Shown: positions 25,401 to 37,100 of the stretch, in pieces
Layout of the letters: every line of letters begins with the position of its first letter
Position numbering within the stretch: the first letter of the stretch is position 1
Made by a program: the position numbers and the translations under genes
The notes under the pieces: model-generated
Told to the model about the DNA's origin: nothing
The model's input: only the letters and a program-made list of their open reading frames with translations
The model's database searches: none
Source: Amoebophrya sp. A120
Taxonomy: Eukaryota; Sar; Dinophyceae; Syndiniales; Amoebophryaceae
NCBI GenBank assembly: GCA_905178155.1
Contig: CAJINV010000001.1
Coordinates: 12,073,832 to 12,137,831, forward strand
Direction of reading: 5' to 3'
DNA length: 64,000 nucleotides

Positions 25401-28400
25401 AGTTCCCGACGAATACGGCATCAGTGGAAACTTTACTCTGTGCGGAATCGTCTTCCGGTTACTACTTTCAGCTGTCCCAGATTCCGGTGACGAGGAGCAT
25501 GTTGACGTTTCAAGTGCGAGCGACGTTTCCGACCCCGGACGGTAGCAGTGTGGAGATCTGGGAAAGCGTTTCCCGCCCAAATACGACCGTGACGACCACG
25601 CTGAGACAGCACGCACCCTTGAGGATAAATTCCGGCCCGAGCAGCAGCAGACGCTTCAGCCAATGCGGTTCGCAAGTATCGCTCTCGAGCTCCGTCGTGG
25701 ATCCCGTAGGAAATGTGGTTGTGGTTCAGCAAACTGCCGCAGCTCCTACATCTTCTAGTTCCAACACGTCGAGCAGCGCCTCGGCAAGTCTTGTCGCGAG
25801 CACAACAACAGTAGCGCCGATAACGAACACCGTGGCGGGCACCATCAGCGAGAAAGACCTACTCACCACCAGCCCCTCGATTTACCCCGCGCAACACGCG
25901 TTGGGGCAGTACTTCAACCAGCTGCACAGCGGCAACAGTCGGGTGCGGATAAAAACCATTCCGTCGCTGGGAAACGCATACGTCTTGCAGGACGACCAGA
26001 CGCAGGAATTTCTCATGTGGTCCCCCCTCGAACCGACAGACAACGTCTGGCTACGGGGCGGCTACAGGTTGGCAACGGTGTCCGCGAGTTGCAACGGGCT
26101 CGCCGCGGAGAGTTCCGCTCTATACGGGGACGTGGACAAGGACGCGGCGGACCAGGCCGACGAGCTGTGGCAGACGATGATTTTGATCGTGATTCTCGCC
26201 CTCGGCTTGCTGTTCGGATTTGCGCTTCTGTACAATCTCGCCTTCCACCGTGAGGACTGCTTCTCGCGGTTGCGCTTAATCCTGGTGCTGCGCTACAATT
26301 GGAGCGGCAATCTGATGAGCAAAAACTACTACGATTACTACGGCGAGGAGGTCGGAGACGACGTCGCCCTGACCTATCCGAGCTACTGGAGCATCGCGGA
26401 CGAACGGAAGCTCGCCAAGGTGCAGCAAAAGAGCAACAGCGCGTTTCGCGCACTGGCCAACGGGCCGGCGAACGAGAAGCCGGCCAAGTCGAAATCCAGC
26501 CAAGATTGGCCCTCGAAGGACGACTACTACATCCCCGCTTTGCCCCCCGGGGTCGATGTCTACGATCTCATGGACCAAGACAAACAAAATTCCCCCGGGA
26601 GAAACAATGGATCCCTACCAACCAATATCGCTAGCAATTACGCCGCGAGCAAAGAACGCAACCGCAGTGGAAGCACAGTTGGGGAACAACATCAAAGGAA
26701 GAACAGCCTGCTCAGCCTCGAGGGAATTCCGCCAGACTTGAACAACAATGGGACGGACCCCTCGCCCTTACCGAGTCCGTCCGTCGGCAGTGACCACTAC
26801 CACAGCAAATTGAACTGGGCGCCGAAGCGCACCATGTCAACACAGCAGCGCTCGAACACCGGAGACAAGTTGGAGCAGCCGCCGAAGAGGCAGAGTTCGA
26901 CTGGGTCTCCATTGAAGCAAGCGCCGAGTTGCAAATTTCACATCTGCGACCAGTCGGTGGTGGAGGGGGTACAGCGCATGTTGGACGAAACGTGGAAATC
27001 AACCGCAACGAGGGACCGAAGACGGCTCGCCGCGCGGATTGGGGGCAGCGCGCGGGTCCCAACGCGGTTGGAGGTGGGCTACGTGGCGCGCGTGGAAAAC
27101 ACCGCCCTCTGGCGGCAGTACGCGGGCTTGCGTTCCTCGATGCTGCAGCTCAGCCGCGGGGTGGACCTGAAAATCCCCGCCCACAAGCCCATACCCCTGT
27201 CGACCAAGACCTGGGAGGCTGCGGGCTTGCCGCAACCGGAGCTGTTCACGCCCCTGAACGAGTTTTTGTTCTTTCACGGGACCTCCCCCTCCGCCGCGGA
27301 CAGCATCGCGAACGAGGGCTTCAAGCTTTCGCTCGCCGGAAAGCACGGGGGGTCGATGTACGGTGCGGGCATCTACGCGTCGGAGTCCTGCACTAAGGCG
27401 GATGAGTACTCGCACGACGAGTGGCTGGAGGACGACCGGTACTGCGCGATGCTGGTCCTCCGCGCCGTCGCGGCCCGCGTGTACTACACGGCGGACCCGC
27501 ACCCGGACTCCAAACACATCGAGTCTCTGTGCAAGTTCAACCGGTTTGACTCGGTTTTGGGGGATCGCGAGAAAGCCCGGGACACCTTCAAGGAGTGGAT
27601 TTTTTTCAAGCCGGAACAGGTGTACACCGAATACATCATTCGCTACAAGCGCAGGTACGACGTCCGACCGCCGAGTTACGGAGCGAAACTTTTGCACAAC
27701 GTCAGCTACCGGGCGTTGATGCCGGCCGGTCTCGGGGGCAGCTTCTCCGGCTTGAACGCGTCCAAGTACCACAAGCAGATATGGGCCGAGCACTTGGCTG
27801 CGGAGGAAGATTTGAAGATGAAAAAGAAGAAAGACACGACGAAAATTACGGTGGACGTCGAAGACGCCAAGGGCAAGTACACAGCGGACAAGAAGAACAA
27901 AAAGGCCGATGTGGTGAAGCGCGCGAGCAGTGTGGGCGGCGTGTTGGACGAGGAAACAACCGCACGCGATCGCGAGGATAGGAGTGGTGCCAAGCGGTCC
28001 TCTTTCCTGAACCGTCCTCCCGGGGAAAGAGACAATGGCAGCAGCAGTAGCAAGGACAAAAACCCCACCCCCAGCACGACGTCGACGGACGGTGGCACAG
28101 CGGCAGAGCAGCCAGGGGGGGTGAGCAAGGCCAAATCGATCTCGGAGCAAGTCAGGGAGAGAGAATTGCTGCAGCAGAAAGAAAAGGAAAAACAAGAAAA
28201 CAGGGACCGCAAAGGCAAAATCGCGACGGATAGCAGCTCAGCAGCTGCGGCGATAACCGCAAAATTGGGCGGAAATAATGGGGCAGACGACGATAAAAGA
28301 AGGGAAAAAGCTGCGAAAGAAAACAAGAGAGACAGCAAAACGTCCCGGCAGAAAAACAGCCTCACGGTCGAAAACGTCAAGCGGCAGAGCGTGAACCTGC

Positions 28401-28702
28401 TCCGGGTGGAGACGGACACGCCGGATACCAACAGCAACCGCTCTTCGGTACCCTCAAGCATCCTCGAAGGGACGCACGTGGCTACGACCCGGGTTCCAGT
28501 GCCCTCACCGAAACACGAGAAAAACTCGCGACTGCAGACCGAGTTCGCCTCGAGCTCCTCCGCTTCCGACACCGAGCACACGACCAAAGTGAAATCTCCC
28601 CAGCGGGAACGAAAAGCGAGACTTCAAGACATGTCGAGCGGGTCCGATCTAGAGGCAACGCGGAAAACGCCGTCGAGCTACAGGGCAGGGCGGACGAAAT
28701 GA
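22436..28702 (+). CDS. Transmembrane protein with cytoplasmic PARP-type ADP-ribosyltransferase domain
   Basis: Two exons, 22436-23607 and 23872-28702, are split only by an introner and give exactly 2,000 residues. Residues 1-46 form a signal peptide with the core WPFLLLVFLVFAPMPTVA. A long beta-rich ectodomain of unknown family follows to about 1159. A single span at about 1160-1181 (ILIVILALGLLFGFALLYNL) leads to a cytoplasmic side with a PARP catalytic fold at about 1500-1660. That fold has FFHGTS (His1525), MYGAGIYAS (Tyr1559) and TEYIIRY (Glu1644), which form the H-Y-E triad of poly- or mono-ADP-ribosylating enzymes using NAD. The C-terminal 330 residues are Lys/Ser/Glu-rich and disordered. 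The start is the first ATG, followed at once by the signal sequence. The glutamate favours true transferase activity, but activity cannot be read from sequence alone. A secreted or membrane PARP with this layout is not one I know. Confidence 0.85.
23608..23866 (+). mobile_element. Introner element, family alpha (259 bp)
   Basis: Flanked by TTGCC at 23603-23607 and 23867-23871. The ends are perfect: TATCAAATG and CATTTGATA. Removal joins TTG CC to C ATG GCG inside the ectodomain of the PARP receptor. The summed exon length (6,003 nt) is then exactly divisible by three with no internal stop, which supports precise excision. Confidence 0.94.
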
Positions 28703-29494
28703 TGTCTTCGAGTTATGCACAGCTTTACGCATGAGCATGATGAGTAGAGCTGCTCACGCCGAAGAACGCAATGCTCCGACACAGGTAAAAAGAAAAGGCT
28801 CTGTGGGTGCCAACGAACATACGATGCTCAACACACCATGAATTTACGAACTGCAACATCTATCTACGACGAAGACGCACTGAGTGTGACGTACTCCTGC
28901 AATCTATAGCTGCGCTGATCCTTGTTTCGGTATCTCAGTCCCTTGCGTTAAGTCGCATTCGCATTCTTTCGGTGTCGAGAGTAGTGTCTCAACTCTCAAA
29001 GACACGCTTCTCTTTCGGTCGTGCCAAATGAAAAAGTAAAGTCCTTTTGTCTACCTCAGGATCGGTACTGATTCCGAACAAGAAAAAACAATCGGTATTC
29101 TCGTGCAAAGCGAAAGCGCCCTTGATGTGAAAATTCTCGTTCTCCTCGGTCTTGTCGTGGCAAGCTATGTCATCGTGCAAAAACATAAAAGTTCTCCATT
29201 CGTCCATCTGATACTGACAATTCGTTCATGCTTGCTTCGTGGGATGCTGATAAGGATGATACCACACTGCAGACCACAGCCGCCGCTGTCGTCTTATTTG
29301 GCCTTGTTTCGTCTGGGTCGAAATCGAGATAATCGTGCCGTCTTGATATCCCAATTTTTCAGGTGGATCGTTTTGCATAGATCCGTTTCGGTATTGACTC
29401 CAACCCGTAAGTATTCCACCCTTCTTCCTAAGAAGATGCCACCCGCATCGTATTTTTTTTGAAAAGCACCACTTCATATTCAAATTAACTCAGC
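28703..29494. other. Intergenic region, no gene seen
   Basis: About 800 bp of mixed composition between the PARP and palmitoyltransferase genes. A 119-codon plus-strand frame at 29103-29462 has a non-ATG start, no motifs and unusual composition. It is probably 5' leader or spacer. Confidence 0.45.
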
Positions 29495-32400
29495 ATGGCA
29501 CCCTGGCAGGGGGGTTCTTCGTTCGAGGGTCCGGCGGCGGAGGACGAGGATGTCAGCCTCGGTTTTGATAACCCCGCCGCGGAGCCCATAATCAGCCAGA
29601 AGGAGAGAACGTCGACGGACAGCAACTTTATTGAGGAGGACGACGTGTCCATTCTCAACTCAGAGGCCGCCATTGTGGATTTGGAGGGCCAAGATTTGAT
29701 TTTTTCCTTCCTCGAAGTCACGTATGGTTTCATCCTCCGCCCTTGCGCCGTTGCGTCCGAACATGTGTTTTCTCAGAAAGCGCGGCGGAACTACAACCAG
29801 CTGCTGGTGTACATGAGCAAGGCCTTCGGCCACAACGTCCCGGCGGAATTCCAAGAATGCGTAGACACCGAGACGATGAACGTGCAAAGGAAACTTCGGA
29901 ATCAAAGCATGTACTACAATTAGATACTTCAGATTTGCGCCGCTCACCTTCTTGTTGGCTGGACAGTTACTTTTTCAATCGTTCTGAATCTGATCCTAGA
30001 CAGAGTTCGTAGTTTTTCAGTACAGCATGACCACGGAAAATCAGTAACACATCAATCAAAAATCTATGCTAAAACAAAAACAGGCTCTACGTGCCCCGGC
30101 TTCTTCCGAACGCGGTGATCTGTGACGCCAAGCCGCAGTTCAGCTCCGAACAGCTCCACGACGAGGTTCTCCCTCTAACCGTGTATTCCACGAACTACAC
30201 CGGTGAGATCAACAGCAAGCCCTTGTTGAAGAAGCGAAAATGCTGCACCGTCGGGATGTCGCACATATTGGACTACGTCCAGGTGTTGTCTTTCGCGTGG
30301 TGGCGACAGCGCAACCCGTTCGGGAAAATGCTGTTCGGCTTGGTCTCCGCGTTGCTCTTTTCCGGCCTACTCTACGGCTTCATCGTCCAGTTTCGCGACT
30401 GGAAGTGGCCCGACTATGGGCAGGTGCACTTCTTCGTGTTCTGGTACACGATCTTTCTCGGCCTCTGCACCTTACACTTCGGCGTCTTCAACCTGCAGTT
30501 TTCCAAGGACCGCTCGCTGTTCATCAACCAGCTGCTGTATCTGTACTCGCAGCAGTGGGAACACTTTCTGCACGACCGGGTGTTGGAGAAAAAGAAGCAA
30601 GAAGAGGAGCGGAAGCAGAGGCAGCAGCGACTTGCGCGGGCTTTACCAAACTCCCCGAATGATGGAGGTGCGGATAGTAAAATGAACTCCAGCACGCAAT
30701 CGCCGTTCTCGACCGGTGTGGACAGCCACAGCACCACGACCGGGTCTGCTGGTGTCCGCGAACCGCTGCAGTCCGCGTTTCAGCGTAGCTACGAGTCGCC
30801 GGAAACTTCTCCGGGCATGACCACGCGACTGCTCGCGGCCACGGGGAGCTACGGCACGACTGGAACAACCGAAGAGGAGCTTGCGAACCCCGCTTTGCCG
30901 GTAAACACAGCAACAAGTGCATCAATACCTGGTGCGAACAGCACTTCTGTGACCACTACTGCGCAAACTATGTTCGGACAGCAATTATCGAGCGCTGACG
31001 TCACAAAGGAGCTCGAGAGACCCTCTTCCTTTAACTTCTCGCTCACCCCCCGCGCATTCAACCGCGCCACCGCGAACAACCAGAAAGCGCAGCTGAGAGC
31101 AGCCGGGTCGCCCGCACCGGCGGAGAAGCTGTACGGCACCTACCGCGGGCCGTTTCTGACCACAGTCGGTTCACTGCCATCGGACGAGCAAAACTGGTTC
31201 CAGGATCATTTGTACACATCCCCAGAAATCCAGCGCCAAAATTGGGACTTCGTCCAAACCCTCCGTCGGTCCAGCGGCTGTTGGGCCGTGTTGATTGGGT
31301 ACAGCTTTCTGATCTTCGTCACCATGTGCAGCATCAGCCTGGCGCACTGGTCCAACCCGGGCGTGCTCCCCATCGGGGCGCCGAGCGCGAGGAATATGTT
31401 CGGCCTATCGGAGTTACAACCCGCAAAGGACGTCGCAGCCGCCGCTGCGAGTTCTACAGACCCGCTCACCGCGACCACCACGGCCGCGCCCGAGCTGCAG
31501 AACATCTGGAACGTGGACCCGGAGCGCGACGGGTTCGACCCGAACAAGTCCGAGGGGGTCACGGACAAGGAACGCGAGGCGCAGGCGAAATTCGAGGAGA
31601 ACGTGAAGAAACACATCCAGGGTGCCGCGCCGGGCGAGGGATTGCGGTGGTGCCGGGAGACCATGCAGTACCTGCCGGACAACGCACACTACTGTAGCTA
31701 CGACAAGTTCGTCGTGCTCGGGAGAGACCACCACTGCCCGTGGGTGGGAAATTGCGTCGGGTTCGGAAACTACAAGTTCTTCATTTTGTTCCTCTTCTGG
31801 TACTGGATCATGGCCGTCGTCGGGTTTTTCATCAACATAAGAGGTATCACAGGCTTTTTGCTTTGCAATGCTTTTATTTCGCTCTCTTTCCATTCACTCC
31901 TGGTGGTCCAAGCAAAAAGAAAAACGTGTATTGATGTCGCGATTTGGATCTCTCCTCTCGTGTTTCTAGTTATGCCAACCGCCCCTGTCTACTCTAGGTC
32001 TAGCCTCTAACTATCTAAAGAGTGTGCGTGTCTTCGTGTTACTACAAACGCACTTCCAGATGTTGTAGCGTCGATAAAAACGAATACGGAAAACAAAAAC
32101 TACAGCCATCGCGTTCTATCTTTTGTCCGACGTGTGTGGTGACACGATTTTCCGCCAGCGCGGCCCTGCGTTAACCAACTTCGTTGCGGAGCAGTTTCCG
32201 CAAGGGCATTCGGAGTGGGAGTACGTCCGTGTCCTGCTGTTTTTTGTCGTGAAGCGCAATCGCTACACCGACGAACTCGACTGGTCCGACGAGTCTTGGG
32301 GAACAAATTCTTCGCGCAGCGAGTGCAAGGCCGTAACGTCCGAATCCGAAGAGGATATGAGAAACGCCAACTCAAGTGGAGCAGGTAAAAAAATTAGCAA

Positions 32401-33014
32401 TGATGTTTCACACTCGTGCTTTGTGTGTAATTTTTCGAAGCACTTTTGGTTCTTCTTGGCATGTCATTGGCGTGCCAGGCCTAGGGCTAGGATAGAAAAT
32501 CTGTATCTCACTGCAAAGCGGAAACGTGACTCACTACAACAAAACAGCTGTAGTTTCCAAGTCCCCGGCGCGACCTGCGAACGTCCCCCAACTCCAGAAC
32601 CTGGAGCAGATGAATAAGAAGCACCTGTCGGAGCTCTCTTTGAAAACGAGAAGGTACAACCGCAGCTTTATGCAGCGGAAGTACGGTTGGAATTTCGTCC
32701 GCTACTACCTCTCCGGCGTGTTTTTCAATCTTTCCGACGTGCGGATCTTCGCCCTGTGGATGGGGCTGGTGTGGTACGGCTTCTGCGTGGGATTCGTGTT
32801 CCTCGTCGGACAACACCAGCTCGCGCAGTTTACCAAGGGAAAGATGCTGGGCTCCTGGGACAAGTTTGCCCCGGACGAGCACAACACGCTGTACCAGAAC
32901 ACCTGCCGGTGGCTCGGCGCCAACCCCTTGCTGTGGTTCATGCCCATCCCGGGCACCGGGAATCCGCACAACGGGTGGTATGAGCCCGGTGCGGACCAGT
33001 GGAACGGCCGATAA
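29495..33014 (+). CDS. DHHC-type palmitoyl S-acyltransferase
   Basis: Exons 29495-29910, 30084-31843, 32106-32384 and 32548-33014 have GT-AG junctions and matching phases, and give 973 residues. The enzyme moves palmitate from acyl-CoA to protein cysteines at a membrane. The Cys-rich domain ends in DHHCPW (catalytic DHHC at about 687-690) and continues VGNCVGFGNYKFF. Hydrophobic spans flank it: two near the start of exon 2, one just before the Asn-Pro-Gly-Val motif (NPGVLP), one after the DHHC crossing the exon 2/3 junction, and one in the last exon. The C-terminal NTCRWLGANPLLWFMPIP matches the conserved tail motif of the family. A low-complexity insert of roughly 200 residues separates spans 2 and 3, making the protein about twice the usual size. 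The N terminus is acidic and cytosolic. Confidence 0.9.
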
Positions 33015-34169
33015 ACCGACCGGGTGCTTTGACATCGAGATTTTTTTACAAAAAAATATAAACACTTGTACCAGCCGCATGTACTAGTCCATCATGATAC
33101 ACGTTCGAGCCGCACCGATACTATGTGACGGGTGCAATGTAGTTGTTGAGATATTTCGAATGTACTAGGCGTTGGCCCACCGAGTTTATTTTTCAAGCCA
33201 CACGTACTGCTTACTTGATAAATCAATTACAACATCAATTTCTCAACACGAGCACACCCGCATTTCTTCTTGACGTGTACTTTCTGTTTCCATGAACAAA
33301 AGATGCGAATGACCTTGTACATAGTGTTGTGCGCCGTGTCGTCGTGCACTTATCAAAATTAAACGATATTGGTCTCTGCATGTACAACTATTTCACTTCC
33401 CGATTCTATGATGTAAAAATAAAATTTGTTTCCGATGCTTCTGTTTGTAAAGAATTTCGCTGAGACTGAGTCAAAAATTGGATAAACCCGTGTACAACTA
33501 CTCGCTTTTTGATCGCTGTCCTTGACTGACAAGTTTCCACAATATCCTGTGCCGCAAGTGCAACCAGTCAGCCCCGACAGTGTTGCAATATTGTTCGCGT
33601 TCTAAGTTCGCGTTGCCTCCTGCTTGCGTTCAGTTTGCTTGGGGGTCTTGACAGAGAATGATATGCTTACGGCATTTCGGAGAAGTAGATTGATTCATTC
33701 AGTGACTGCTCTGAGATGACATGAAGACGATTGATTCTGGACGAGAAAGACGATGAGAAGTAGTTTGTGTCTGCTGAAGTTGTATCGATTGTCTTGGCGT
33801 TTTCGAAGAAAACACAGTCTTTTACTCTTGGGTCATCAACTCGCATCAGGAAGAAATTCAGCAAGTATGATTTCAACACCTGAAAAAATCTGCAGCGTAC
33901 TGAAAGACTAAACCATTTAGCGCACGTTGTTGTATCTCTAACATTCATGCAAAACATAAACATTCACGCTTACCACCACCAGCACACGCATGCTCCACAG
34001 AGGACCGACTTCTGAATGCAGAACCGAAGACCTCATCAGATCGAGCCAGAAGCAAGTGCCGAAAACTACAGCGTTTTTGAAGAACAAGTAGAGCAGCGGC
34101 ATCATCATCAACAACACTAAGAGTGCAAGTTTCCGACGCAAAAATCTCGACAACACTACCCTCGGCGCC
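33015..34169. other. Intergenic region, no gene seen
   Basis: AT-rich spacer between the palmitoyltransferase and ribonucleotide reductase genes. Minus-strand ORFs of about 95-105 codons at 33667-34261 overlap the ribonucleotide reductase start and have no motifs. No RNA genes or repeats seen. Confidence 0.5.
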
Positions 34170-37100
34170 ATGTACGTAGTAAAACGGGACGGAACGCGCG
34201 AAAAGGTCGCGTTCGACAAAATCACGCAACGGCTACACAAGCTTTGCTTTGGTTTGAACAAGGAGTACCTCGTCCCGGAAAAAATCGCGCAAAAAGTGGT
34301 CGAAGGCGTTTACGATGGCGTCCACACGTGCGACTTGGACAACCTGGCCGCGGAAACCTGTGCGTACATGTCCCAGATGCACCCGGATTTCAGCCTACTG
34401 GCCGCCAGGATAGCGATCAGCAACCTCCAAAAAATGACAAGTCCATCGTAAAAACTACTTTTAAATGTTTTTTGTCCTTTACGTTTTTTTCGTATTTGAT
34501 ATGCTTGACTGATTTTCATCTCCTGATGACGTTGAGGTTTCGACATTGAAAAAACAATAGATCGCGCTGCTCTATTGCTTGGCTCAATCAACAAACCCAC
34601 AGGTTCGAAACCACCTGCAAGACGCTATTTTTCTACACGGACGAAGGGGGCCGGGATTGCGCACTGCTTTCGAAGGAGTACTTTGATTTCTGCAGTCAGC
34701 ACTGGGACCAAATCCAAGGCGCATTGAAATACGAGCGGGATTTCACCTACGACTACTTTGGTTTCAAGACTCTGGAGCGGAGCTACTTGTTGAGGGTGGA
34801 CGGCAAGATCGTCGAGAGACCACAGCATTTGATTATGCGCTGCGCGCTGGGGATTCACATGGGCGACATCGAGTCTGCATTGGAGACTTACGACTGGATG
34901 AGTCAGAAGTTCTTCACGCACGCCACTCCAACGCTTTTTAACGCAGGTATGAGCGTATAGGTCTACCATCTAAGTTTTTCACTAAAGAACAATGGAAGGA
35001 AGGAAAAAAATAGAAAGTCGCCCACGGAAAGTCAAGGAACAATTAAACTGTGCCCAAGTGCCTTCTAGACCTGCTTGCTGCGAATTTATGTCACCAGGTA
35101 CACCGAAGAACCAGATGTCTTCCTGTTTCCTTCTTTCCATGTATCCACAGTAAATTTCCCGTACACGTACAACTGCGGCCTCTGCATGACAAAACTTGGC
35201 ATCGATCCTAGTTTAGCATGACAAGTCTTCAGCTCCAAATTGGTAGAATTTGTGATGCATCTTGTACATGTACGGGAAATTTGTATTGCATACCATGGTC
35301 TCCGACAGTATAGATGGGATCTACGATACCCTGAAACGGTGCGCGAAAATATCAAAGTCTGCCGGCGGCATCGGCGTAGCGATTTCGAATGTGCGAGCAA
35401 GCGGAAGCTACATCCGGGGAACCAACGGTTACAGCAATGGATTAGTCCCGATGCTCCGAGTTTTCAACGACACGGCCCGATACGTCGACCAGGGCGGGGG
35501 CAGGAGAAAAGGCGCGTTTGCGGTACTACTATGCATACTCTAGATGAAGTTTTGACAAAACTACGAAAAGTTTGTAGGTCGAATTGTTTATGCTGGATCG
35601 ACAATTTTTTTCGGAGTGAAATTCCCAAGACTGTTTTCCACGAACAGATGTACCTCGAGCCGTGGCACGCCGATGTGTTTGACTTCCTGGAATTGAAGAA
35701 GAACCACGGGAAGGAGGAAAACCGAGCGCGAGACTTGTTCTACGCACTCTGGATTCCCGATTTGTTCATGAAGCGCGTCATGGATGCCGGGGACTGGACG
35801 CTTTTTTGCCCCGATGAGACCAGACACCCGGAGACGAAGAAAACTCTGCAAGACTTGTGGGGCCCGGAGTTCGAGGAAAGATACGTGGAACTGGAGAAAG
35901 CAGGTACTTACAAAAGTAGCTACATGCGACGTGCAACCTGCTGCACAATCTTTGCCCTTGCCTGGACCTGGTGCTTGGGCCCTCTTCTGTCTTCACTATC
36001 AGTCGTGACTGTGCACGACGACTAGTAGTACAACAAGTAGGAAAAAAAAGCATCAGCATAATTTCCTCAACTCGACCAGGTAAGGGCCGCAAGACCATCC
36101 CCGCGCAGTCACTTTGGAACAAGATCCTGGAATCTCAAATGGAGACCGGTGTTCCATACATGTGCTACAAGGACCTATGCATTGCAAAAGTAACGTACTA
36201 GCATAAATTGCATTACAAATTTTCTCAAGAAGAAAAGTGGAATTTGTAATGCTGTTTTACCTTTTGAGGAAGATTTGTCATGCATATTTGCAATTAGTAC
36301 AAGTACGATACGTTTGCACAGCATAGGACCACGCTAACAGCAAGTCCAACCAGCAAAACCTGGGGACGATCCGTATGGCGTTCTCAAACGTTACATTCTC
36401 AACTGTTACATGGTTTGTCATGCGAAATTGCCTTCAGAAGCGACACCATCAAGCTGCTTCGCATGACAAATTCTCAGAGGGCCAAATAGGGTGATAATCG
36501 GCGCCAAGTCTGTCATGCAAGACGCGCAAGATCTCCCCTATTACTTTTGCCATTCTTGCATTACAAATTTCATGTAACAGTTGAGAGTGTAACGTTTGAG
36601 AACGCCATAATCCGCTGTTCCAATCTGTGCACGGAAATCTTCGAGTACACCAGTCCCGACGAGGTGGCCGTGTGCAACCTAGCCAGTATTGCGCTGAACA
36701 TGTTTACCAAGGAAGAGGCCGTCGCTGCCGCGCAGGAGGGCGGGTCCAGTTCGAGCTCGAAGGTGCCGATACAGGAGAAGTACGACTTCGAAAAACTGAA
36801 GCTTATTTCCAAAATGGTCACGAAAAACCTGAACAAGGTGATTGACGTTAATTACTACCCCGTGGAGGCCGCGGAGAAGTCGAACAGGAGGCACCGGCCA
36901 ATTGGTATCGGCGTTCAGGGATTGGCGGACGCTTTCATGAAGCTCAAGTACCTATCTATCTTCGATCGAGTTGTTTTCGTCTTTCTGACTCTACGGTTCG
37001 TGTTTGTTAAAACGCGAGCGCGGCACGATTTTTTTCGGGTTGGTTTTGATTGTTGTGGACAGAACAATACAGCAGGCCGGCTTTTTAGCTCGTGGTCACT

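Noticed and set aside
26999-28195. A 398-codon minus-strand frame over the PARP catalytic region
   Set aside because: The plus strand encodes an intact catalytic domain with family motifs; the antisense frame has none.
35137-35297. Ordinary GT-AG intron at the delta introner in ribonucleotide reductase
   Set aside because: A GT exists at 35141-35142, but no AG lies at the 3' edge; the nearest downstream AG removes conserved residues of the [12 protein letters not shown] block.
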